Of a DNA stretch of 34,731 bases, positions 14,135 through 21,383 are shown one piece after another (the stretch's first letter is position 1; the number at the start of each line of letters is the position of its first letter). The notes beneath the pieces are model-generated. The model made no database searches and had not been told where the DNA came from. It was given only the letters and a program-made list of their open reading frames with translations. The position numbers and the translations under genes were made by a program. The stretch is from Syntrophobacterales bacterium (GTDB lineage: Bacteria > Desulfobacterota > Desulfobaccia > Desulfobaccales > 0-14-0-80-60-11). Location: contig JALNYP010000007.1 in the NCBI GenBank assembly GCA_023229795.1, positions 1 through 34,731 of the forward strand, written 5' to 3'.

Positions 14135-16684
14135 CTACCCCCTCCCCAAATATTGTTTCAGCCGCCAGCGGCGCCACCAGCGCAGTAAGTTATGGGGCGG
14201 CGGCGCGGTTTTGGTCTGCGGCCAGTTCGGGTTGAAGGGTAGGTCCAGCACGTGCAGGGTGGGGTGCCCTGCTTTGGACAGACGGGCCCGGCAGGAGGCG
14301 CAGTAGGTGACCAGGTCCCGGGTGGCTTCGGACAGGCAGAAATCGGTCATGCGCTTGGCCAGCTCCGGGGCTACTGCGGGCACCATGCCGCCGGAGCCGC
14401 AGCAGATGCTGCGCTCGCGGTTATGCTCCATCTCTTCGATAGTATGGCCCAGGTCCTTAACCAGTTGCCGCACCGCGGCGTGGACCTGGGGGGCCTGGCG
14501 GGTGCCGCAGGCATCCTGGATATTGAAGATGCCCGGCGTGAGGTTGGCGGCGCCGTCGGGCAGGCCGATTTCGTTCAGCACTTCATAGATAGTACGGGTT
14601 TTAACTTCCGGCAGAAATTCGTTAAAGGTCTGGTGGCAGTGAGGGCAGGCCACGATAATTTCTTGGGTCCCCAGCTTCTCCAGTTCGCCGCGCACGTTGC
14701 CGATGATCCGCAGCATGACGTCTTTTTCTCCCATGAAATAGCTGGGGGCGCCGCAACAATTGAGCATAATCCCCGTATCCGGCAACCTTTGGCGCAGGTG
14801 GGCGTAGGCCGCCTTCACTACTGCGGTGAAATGCCCCGCCAGGGAGCAGCCCGGGAAAAAGACCCGGGTCGCCTTGCCGGTGGCCGGGTCCGGGCGGCTC
14901 ACAGCAAAGGTGGAAGAACTGCCCCACTTGACATAATTCTGGATGCCCTTGTGTTGGGGTAGGGGTCCCTGGCCCCTGGCTACCAACCCCTCCCGGGCCG
15001 CCAGGCAAGACTTTCCGGCGTGGAGGTCCTGGGGGCATACCGCCTGGCAGAGGCCGCAGTAATGGCAGGAGTAGGGGAGCAGGGGGTCGGCGGCGCCCCG
15101 ATCATGGAGCAGCCGAACCAATTCCTTTTCCGTAAAGGGGAAGTGCTCCACGTAGTGCTGCAAAAAGGTGCAGTTGGTGACGCACCGGGAACAGACGCAG
15201 ATCAGGCAGCGGCCGGCTTCGGCTTGGGCCGCGGCCGCGCTGAAGCCCAGTTCCACTTCGGCCTCCGGCTGGGCCAGGCGCTCTGCGGGGCTGAGATCGG
15301 GCATTGTGGCGCGGCTCGTTAACGCGAGGCCGCGCGTCTCGACCACGAGGCGGGTGCTGCGGCTGCCGAGAGGCGGCAACTCCTCGGGGAGCGGTTGATT
15401 CGAGAGGGCGCAGTGGATGGCCAGGGCGGCCCGGCGCCCCGCGGCCATGGCTTCCACCGCGTTCTTCGGCCCGGTGGCCAGGTCGCCGCCGCCATAGACT
15501 CCCGGTATCTGGGTCGCCAGCGTCACCGGGTCCGTGGCCAGCCGAAAGATGGTGGCGGTGTCAAAGGCCAGCCCGGGCCCGAAGAAGCCAAAGTCCGCGG
15601 TCTGGCCCACCGCGGTGATCACCGTGTCCACCTCCAGGGTGAACTCGGAGCCGGGCACGGGCACCGGACAGAGACGCCCGCGGGCGTCGGGTTCGCCCAA
15701 AACGGTCTCTTGAGCCACCAGCGCCTGCACCCGCCCGTCGCCCCGGAGGCGTACCGGCAGGGTGAGGAAGTGAAACTGGACCCCTTGCGCCCGGGCTTCC
15801 TCCACGTCTGCCGCCAGGGCCGGCATAAGGGCCTCGCTGCGGCGGTAGAGGATATGGACCTCCTGAGCGCCATGCCGCCAGGCGGTGCGGGCCATATCCA
15901 GCGCGGCTTTGCCGCCGGCGATGACCGCCACCCGGCGGCCCACCCGCGGTTGCTCCCCGGAGTTGACAGCCTTCAAGAAGTTGAAGCCGTCCATCACCCC
16001 CTCCAGGTCTTCGCCGGGGATTTGGAGGCGCAGGCTCTTGTGAGCTCCCAAACCCAGGAAGACCGCGGCGAAATCCCGGCGCAGGTCTTCCAGATGGATA
16101 TCCCGGCCCAACCGGGAGCGCAGGCGCACCTCCGCCCCTAACTTCTCCACCACGCTCACTTCCCGGGCCAGGACCTCCCGGGGCAGTTTGTACGCCGGGA
16201 TATAGAGGCGCAGGGCCCCGCCCAGCTCCGGTTCGGCTTCGAACAGGGTGACCGGATAGCCGCAGCGCCGCAGGTCATAAGCGGCCAGGAGTCCGGCGGG
16301 GCCGCCGCCCACCACGGCTACCCGCTGCGGCCGCTGCGGCCCCGGGGCGGCCTTAAAGACGGCGTCGGGGTCCAGGTCCGCCAGGTAGCGCTTCAACCCG
16401 GCGATGGCGATGGGCTGATCCAGGGAGTTGCGGGTGCAGGCCGCCTCACAGGGATGGGTGCAAATGCGGCCCAAGATGCCGGGGAAGGGGCAGCGCTCCA
16501 GAACCACGGCCAGGGCCCCGGCCAGGTCCCCCGCCTGCATCAAGCGCAGCTTCTCCCGCACCCGGATATCCAGGGGGCAGGCGGCCTGGCAGGGGGGCAG
16601 CTCCTCGCCGATGCATTCGGAAAGGATCTTTTCCGACCAATTGGTGGGAAGAGTACTTGAATTTTCCATGATAGATGGATTCAT
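14135..16684 (-). CDS. GltD/NfnB-like flavoprotein fused to an HdrD-like CCG module
   Basis: An 849-residue soluble fusion. Residues 24-110 are the Fe-S domain of dihydropyrimidine dehydrogenase/GltD type (PPCQAACPLDI, CPFPGILGRICTHPCEAAC). Then comes an FAD Rossmann motif (VAVVGGGPAG, 122-131) and a nucleotide motif VAVIAGGKAALD (252-263), altered from the usual IGGGN.A.D. GGGDLATGPKNAVEAMA (398-414) closes the FAD domain. The second half is HdrD/GlpC-like: two ferredoxin-type clusters (CLICVCSRCVTNC, 493-505; CHYCGLCQAVCP, 540-551) and two CCG domains (PGCSLAG...LNCCGAP...CPHC, 611-683; DACGT...CCGSGG...YCASC, 725-798). It would join NAD(P)H/FAD chemistry to a non-cubane-cluster thiol/disulfide-type site. 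ATG 16684 is used, with no strong ribosome site. It is the last gene of the redox block; the true substrate is unknown. Confidence 0.85.
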   Translation of the reverse strand: MNPSIMENSSTLPTNWSEKILSECIGEELPPCQAACPLDIRVREKLRLMQAGDLAGALAVVLERCPFPGILGRICTHPCEAACTRNSLDQPIAIAGLKRYLADLDPDAVFKAAPGPQRPQRVAVVGGGPAGLLAAYDLRRCGYPVTLFEAEPELGGALRLYIPAYKLPREVLAREVSVVEKLGAEVRLRSRLGRDIHLEDLRRDFAAVFLGLGAHKSLRLQIPGEDLEGVMDGFNFLKAVNSGEQPRVGRRVAVIAGGKAALDMARTAWRHGAQEVHILYRRSEALMPALAADVEEARAQGVQFHFLTLPVRLRGDGRVQALVAQETVLGEPDARGRLCPVPVPGSEFTLEVDTVITAVGQTADFGFFGPGLAFDTATIFRLATDPVTLATQIPGVYGGGDLATGPKNAVEAMAAGRRAALAIHCALSNQPLPEELPPLGSRSTRLVVETRGLALTSRATMPDLSPAERLAQPEAEVELGFSAAAAQAEAGRCLICVCSRCVTNCTFLQHYVEHFPFTEKELVRLLHDRGAADPLLPYSCHYCGLCQAVCPQDLHAGKSCLAAREGLVARGQGPLPQHKGIQNYVKWGSSSTFAVSRPDPATGKATRVFFPGCSLAGHFTAVVKAAYAHLRQRLPDTGIMLNCCGAPSYFMGEKDVMLRIIGNVRGELEKLGTQEIIVACPHCHQTFNEFLPEVKTRTIYEVLNEIGLPDGAANLTPGIFNIQDACGTRQAPQVHAAVRQLVKDLGHTIEEMEHNRERSICCGSGGMVPAVAPELAKRMTDFCLSEATRDLVTYCASCRARLSKAGHPTLHVLDLPFNPNWPQTKTAPPPHNLLRWWRRWRLKQYLGRG

Positions 16685-16765
16685 TTCTTTCTATGAGTGA
16701 GGGGCGACCCGCCGGGTTGCTCCCACCATGACAAAGCATTCACATCTTATGGCGCATCTTTATCA

Positions 16766-17305
16766 TCATCTGGTCACAAAGTTCTGGGTGGCGCGAATCT
16801 CTTTTCCCTGGACCGACACCCCCACTCCCAAATGCGTATAATCGGGGTTGAGGAGGTTGGCCCGGTGGCCCGGCGAACTCATCCAACTATCCATAATGAC
16901 CCGGGCCGTGAGCTTGCTGTCGGAATAATCGTAGCCGTGGCCGCCCCAGATATTTTCCCCCGCCCGGGCAATAGTGCGGGAATAGGCGGGCGCGATACGT
17001 TGCTGGGGAGTTTTTCCATCCGGGTCGACATGGCTGAAGTAGTCCCGCCGCAGCATGTCGTCGCTGTGGGCCCGGGCGGTTTCCACCAGGGTATTATCAC
17101 GGTCCAGGGGGGACAAGTGCCTTTTGCGGCGCTCTGCATTGGTGAGCTGGTAAATCCGCCGCTCCACCTCGTTGAGGTGCTGGACGCGCCCCGCGCCCCG
17201 GGGATTTCTCTTGACGCGCAGTTGGGCCTGGGCCGGGGGCACGTAGAGGAGGAAGATCAGCAGGAGCGCCAGAGTGATCCAAGTCTTGCCGGTTCTCGGC
17301 ATCAT
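16766..17305 (-). CDS. Exported CAP-domain (SCP-like/YkwD-like) protein
   Basis: A protein of about 179 residues with a signal peptide (about MMPRTGKTWITLALLLIFLL to AQA) and one CAP domain. The conserved set is visible: ETARAHSDDM (first His), YFSHVDPDGKTPQQRI, AGENIW (Glu) and SPGHRANLLNP (second His). Bacterial CAP proteins are extracellular or periplasmic and mostly of unknown action. An ATG six bases upstream is possible; the one at 17305 has AGGA at better distance. It sits between the two large redox fusions on the same strand, an odd companion for cytoplasmic enzymes, so it may have its own promoter. Confidence 0.82.
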   Translation of the reverse strand: MMPRTGKTWITLALLLIFLLYVPPAQAQLRVKRNPRGAGRVQHLNEVERRIYQLTNAERRKRHLSPLDRDNTLVETARAHSDDMLRRDYFSHVDPDGKTPQQRIAPAYSRTIARAGENIWGGHGYDYSDSKLTARVIMDSWMSSPGHRANLLNPDYTHLGVGVSVQGKEIRATQNFVTR

Positions 17306-17390
17306 CGCCATCCTGAAACGAACGTGGGGGAGGACGGGGCTGTCTTAGGCGGGCAGCCCTCATCCTCCCCCGTAAACTCTACCATGGATC

Positions 17391-20300
17391 TCAGAACTTG
17401 ACAAACTCCAGGGCGCGTTTTTCCCGGGCGCAGGTGGAACAGAACCGGCGCAGCACCTGTTTGCCCATTTCCGTGTCGCTGTGGGCGCTGACATATTCCA
17501 GGTAACGGGCCGGCGGCAGCGGCCCGCCGCATCCCTGGCAAGCGGGGGCCTCCAGTTCGTTTAAGACCGTGCCGCAGAGCCGGATTTCCCGATGGTCCGG
17601 GGCTTCGATATAGTCAATGGCGCCGGTGGGGCAGGCCAGAGCGCAAGCGCCGCAAGCAATGCAGCGTTCCCGGGCCCGTTGGTAGTCGCTGAGCATCCGT
17701 TCGGTGGTGCTGATCTGGGTAAACTTCAAGGCATACACCTGCATCGTGTCCCGGCAGACCCGCTCGCAGGCGCCGCAGCGGATGCAGATATCGCACCTGA
17801 GGCAGCGCTGCGCCTCCTTCTGCGCCTGCTCCGGGGTATAGTCCTGTTCAACCCGGGCAAAATTGCTCCGGCGCTGCTCCATGTCCAGAAAAGGCGTGGG
17901 CACCTGTAGGTTGGCAATCTTGGTCTCGGCCGGGATCGCCAGGAACGGCACTCTCCGGCGTTTTTGGATAGTGAGCGCGGGGGAGGGACCGGTAGCCCCG
18001 GAGAGATAATGGTCGATATCCAGGGCGGCCTGTTTGCCCGCGGCAATGGCCTCGACCACAGTGGCCGGCCCGGTCACCGAATCGCCGCCCGCGAAGATGT
18101 CCCGCACGTTGGTCCGGGTATTGCCCCGGTCGGTAATGATGGTGCACCAGGGGCTGGTGTTCACCGGCGGTTGGGGGAAGGGGCAGAGGTCGGGCTGCTG
18201 ACCGATGGCGGTGATCACCGCGCCCACGTCGATGCGGTAGTTGCTGTCCGGGAGGGTGATGGGGCGGCGGCGGCCGCTGGCGTCGGGCCGGCCCAATTCG
18301 GCCTGGAGGCATTCCAGATACTCGACCCGGCCGTTGCCTCCGACCTTGATGGGTACCGTGAGGAAATGGATCCGGACCCCTTCCTCCAGGGCCATCTCCA
18401 CTTCTTCGGGATGCGCCGGCATCTCTTTCCGGGTGCGGCGGTAGGAGACGTGGACTTCTTCGCAGCCCAGGCGCACGCAGGTGCGGGCCGCATCCATGGC
18501 GGCGTTGCCGCCGCCGATGATCACCACGCGGTCGGCGGGCCGCTGTTTGTCTCCCAGGTTGACTTGGCGCAGGAAGGTGATGACATCGTAAACCTGGGGA
18601 AAATCGTTTTCCCCTTCGATCTTCAGTTTATAGCCCAGATGGGCCCCGAGGCCCAGAAAGAAGGCTCGATAACCCTGCTGGCGCAGCTCATCCAGGGTGG
18701 CGATGGCGCCTACCGTGAAGCCGGTCTTGATTTCCACTCCCAGAGAGCGGATGAGTTCGATTTCCTTGCGCACCACCTCCCGGGGCAGGCGGTATTCGGG
18801 GATGCCGGCTACAAAGAGGCCGCCGGCCTCGGGCATAGCCTCGAAAATGGTTACCTGGTAGCCCTTGAGGGCCAGGAAATGCGCGCAGGACAGGCCCGCG
18901 GGGCCCGAGCCCACAATGGCGACCTTATGGCCGTTGGGCGGCTTCGGCGTCAGGGGGAGATATTCACCGTGACGAGCGGCATAGTCGGCCACAAAGGCCT
19001 CAAGATATTTGATGTTCAGGGGCTCATCCAGGTGGCCCCGGACACAGGTCCGCGCACACGGGTGGGGGCAGACAAGGCCGCACACCCAGGGGAAGGGGTT
19101 ATCCTGGCGGATCACTTCCAGGGCCTCGATAAAACGTCCCTGCCCCACCAGGGCTATGTAGCTGGGGATGTCGATGCCCACCGGGCAGGCCAGATGGCAA
19201 GGGGCCGGCAGGAGCTTGGCGCAGACCCGGGCCGGACAGTTCTTGTTGTCCGTGTGCATCCGATATTCATCGGGGAAGAACTGGAGCGAAGTCAGGATAG
19301 GGTTGACGGCCTGGCGGCCCAGTTGGCAGCCCCCTTTGAGTTTCAGGCGCTCGCATTCGGTTTTTAGCTCCCCCAGGGTGTCCTCGGCGGCTTCACCGTC
19401 GGCGATATCCGTCAGCAGATCCCGGATGCGCAGGAGAGATGGGCGGCAGGTGGAACACTGCGCCCCGGGTTGGTCCAGCAGAAAGTCTATCTGCTGGCGC
19501 ACCAAAGAGACGATACAATCCTTTTCGTCCAGAACCTGGATAGAGGCCAGAGCCAGGGAGGCCCCCAGTTCCCTGAGGACCTCGTGGTATAGGCTGATCT
19601 TGAGGAAATTGGGGGGAAAGATGCCGCCCAGGGTGCCTCCCACCAGGATGGCCTTGGGAGTTCTCCCGTGGCGGAAACCGCCGCCCACGCCGTTAATCAC
19701 GTCTTCCAGGGTCGCCGCCAGGGGCACCTCCACAAAACCGGGCTGCTCCACGGCCCCCATGAGCCGGAAAATCACGGTGCCCGGGGCGCAGGCTATTCTC
19801 AGCTTACGGAACCAGGAGACCGGGGTCTGGGCGATGAAGGGCAGTGAGGCGATGGTGGCCAGGCCATGGAACAGGAAGGTGGGATTGGGATATTTCTCAT
19901 AGAAGGACTTCGGCATGATGGTGTGCAGGTGCTGGATGAACAGGCCTTCGTCTTCCACCAGGAACCGGGCCTCGCCGCTGAGTATTTCCAGATCAATGGG
20001 TTTCAGGGACGGCGGCAGGACATTGCCTGCCAATAACTTTTTCCAGGCATAACGCAGCCGTTCCCGGGCCAGGGTGGCCTCGGCAGGCAGATATACAATC
20101 ACCGCTTCGGCCTGCAGCGTGTTGGCGGCCAGGAGGATACCCTCCAGGACCTGGTGGGGCACTCCTTCCAGCAGCAGGATTTCGCAGAGGGCCTGGGGAG
20201 AGGGCGGGGCGGCGTTCACCACGAGGATGGGCCGCTGTTTTTCCACCCGCAGTTCGCACCAGGCGGAGCCGAAGGCCGCGCTGGTGATCCGGGAGAATTC

Positions 20301-20783
20301 ACACAACCCCGCGGCCACCACTTTTTGCAGGAAAGAATCAAAGCCCTGGCTATAAAAGGATAGGAGGGCCTTGTAGCCGTCGTAATCCTGGTACTCTCCC
20401 AGACACTGAGGGTCGATCTTCCCCAGCAATTCGGAGACATACATCTTCTGAAGTTCATAGTAGGCTTCGAAATCCTTGCCCACCACCCAGCGCCGGACGG
20501 GCCGGTGTTCTTCCAGATGACTCTGGATGATCCTGGGGACCATATCCGGGGTGACCAGTTCGTACAGGCTGGAGAAGCCCTCGTAGCGCACTTCCGCCAT
20601 AACGTCCCGACCCTCGATTCCCCGCCAACCCACCAGTTGGACATCCAAAGGCCCCAGTTCATCGAAGGATCGCTGTTTCAAGTTGTCGATAAAGGCCTGG
20701 CGCACGGCTTCGGCCTCTTGGGTGGCCTTGCCGGGGAAGGTGAAAATATTAACCTGGAGCAGAGGGTAGCGGTTGGCTAGCAT
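17391..20783 (-). CDS. Pseudo-NuoF / GltD-NfnB-like / ferredoxin fusion protein
   Basis: A soluble 1130-residue fusion. Residues 1-510 follow NuoF/HydB from end to end: thioredoxin-like part, GKIDPQCLGEYQDYDGYKAL, the SLBB region (GTVIFRLMGAVEQPGFVEVP, VGGTLGGIFP) and the end CQLGRQAVNPILTSLQFFPDEY. Key motifs are lost. No 2Fe-2S cysteines remain, the Gly-rich FMN loop is replaced by CEFSRITSAAFGSAW (161-175), NADEGDPG is replaced by NAAPPSPQ (190-197), and the last cluster keeps three of four Cys (443, 446, 486). Residues 515-930 are an intact GltD/NfnB unit: CPARVCAKLLPAPCHLACP, FAD motif VGSGPAG (624-630), NAD(P) motif IGGGNAAMD (756-764) and GGDSVTGPATVVEAIAAGKQ. Then two ferredoxin motifs (994-1010, 1041-1052) and a C-x2-C...C-x2-C ribbon (1082-1118). 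AGGAGT precedes ATG 20783. It is 11 bases after the ferredoxin gene, in one operon with the molybdopterin enzyme. Confidence 0.88.
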   Translation of the reverse strand: MLANRYPLLQVNIFTFPGKATQEAEAVRQAFIDNLKQRSFDELGPLDVQLVGWRGIEGRDVMAEVRYEGFSSLYELVTPDMVPRIIQSHLEEHRPVRRWVVGKDFEAYYELQKMYVSELLGKIDPQCLGEYQDYDGYKALLSFYSQGFDSFLQKVVAAGLCEFSRITSAAFGSAWCELRVEKQRPILVVNAAPPSPQALCEILLLEGVPHQVLEGILLAANTLQAEAVIVYLPAEATLARERLRYAWKKLLAGNVLPPSLKPIDLEILSGEARFLVEDEGLFIQHLHTIMPKSFYEKYPNPTFLFHGLATIASLPFIAQTPVSWFRKLRIACAPGTVIFRLMGAVEQPGFVEVPLAATLEDVINGVGGGFRHGRTPKAILVGGTLGGIFPPNFLKISLYHEVLRELGASLALASIQVLDEKDCIVSLVRQQIDFLLDQPGAQCSTCRPSLLRIRDLLTDIADGEAAEDTLGELKTECERLKLKGGCQLGRQAVNPILTSLQFFPDEYRMHTDNKNCPARVCAKLLPAPCHLACPVGIDIPSYIALVGQGRFIEALEVIRQDNPFPWVCGLVCPHPCARTCVRGHLDEPLNIKYLEAFVADYAARHGEYLPLTPKPPNGHKVAIVGSGPAGLSCAHFLALKGYQVTIFEAMPEAGGLFVAGIPEYRLPREVVRKEIELIRSLGVEIKTGFTVGAIATLDELRQQGYRAFFLGLGAHLGYKLKIEGENDFPQVYDVITFLRQVNLGDKQRPADRVVIIGGGNAAMDAARTCVRLGCEEVHVSYRRTRKEMPAHPEEVEMALEEGVRIHFLTVPIKVGGNGRVEYLECLQAELGRPDASGRRRPITLPDSNYRIDVGAVITAIGQQPDLCPFPQPPVNTSPWCTIITDRGNTRTNVRDIFAGGDSVTGPATVVEAIAAGKQAALDIDHYLSGATGPSPALTIQKRRRVPFLAIPAETKIANLQVPTPFLDMEQRRSNFARVEQDYTPEQAQKEAQRCLRCDICIRCGACERVCRDTMQVYALKFTQISTTERMLSDYQRARERCIACGACALACPTGAIDYIEAPDHREIRLCGTVLNELEAPACQGCGGPLPPARYLEYVSAHSDTEMGKQVLRRFCSTCAREKRALEFVKF

Positions 20784-20794
20784 CGGCTGAACTC

Positions 20795-21319
20795 CTAGCG
20801 GGCGCTGACCACGAGGTCCATTTCAAACGCCACGGCCTTGGCCAGGCGTTCCCGGCGGGAGGGATCCAATTGGTCGGCGGCCCCGAAGTGGAGGCAGTGG
20901 GTGACACACTTGGACACGCAGGCCGGCTGTAACCCCAGGTCGATGCGGTCCATGCAGTAGTCGCATTTCACCACTTTGCCGATCTGGGGGTGCCATTGGG
21001 GGGCTCCCCAGGGACAGGCGGTAATGCAGGACTTGCACCCTACGCAGAGGGACTGCTCCACGTAAACGATGCCGTCTTTGGGGCGCTTGCGCATGGCCCC
21101 GGTAGGGCAAACGGGGACGCACCAGGGATCGGCGCAATGAAAGCACGCCATGAAGACAAAGCCCATGCGAGGCGAGGCTCCCTTCATCTTAGGGCCCACG
21201 GCAATGATTTGGCCGAGCCGGGGACCCGGGGGCAGCCCCTTATAGCTCTTGCAATGGACTTCACAGCTTAAGCAGCCGATGCAGCGCCTCTGGTCTTGCA
21301 ACAGGAAATATCGACTCAT
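20795..21319 (-). CDS. Four-cluster ferredoxin subunit (HycB/DmsB/NrfC type)
   Basis: A 174-residue electron-transfer subunit of the kind that pairs with DMSO-reductase-family enzymes. Cysteine motifs for four 4Fe-4S clusters are present: CIGCLSCEVHC (13-23), CFHCADPWCVPVCP, CVGCKSCITACPWGAP, and CDYC with CVSKCVTHC. There is no signal peptide, so it works in the cytoplasm. GGGAGA stands before ATG 21319. It lies 64 bases after the molybdopterin subunit and 11 before the fusion protein. It should carry electrons from the Mo site to the iron-sulfur and FAD centres of the fusion. Confidence 0.92.
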   Translation of the reverse strand: MSRYFLLQDQRRCIGCLSCEVHCKSYKGLPPGPRLGQIIAVGPKMKGASPRMGFVFMACFHCADPWCVPVCPTGAMRKRPKDGIVYVEQSLCVGCKSCITACPWGAPQWHPQIGKVVKCDYCMDRIDLGLQPACVSKCVTHCLHFGAADQLDPSRRERLAKAVAFEMDLVVSAR

Positions 21320-21383
21320 CTAAATTCTCCCAAAAATCTCTGGGGAGCGGCAGGGGCGCAGCAGCCGCCGGCCGCACCTGCAA

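Noticed and set aside
17964..19367. 467-residue open frame on the plus strand
   Set aside because: Antisense of the FAD and ferredoxin fusion, whose motifs are intact on the minus strand.
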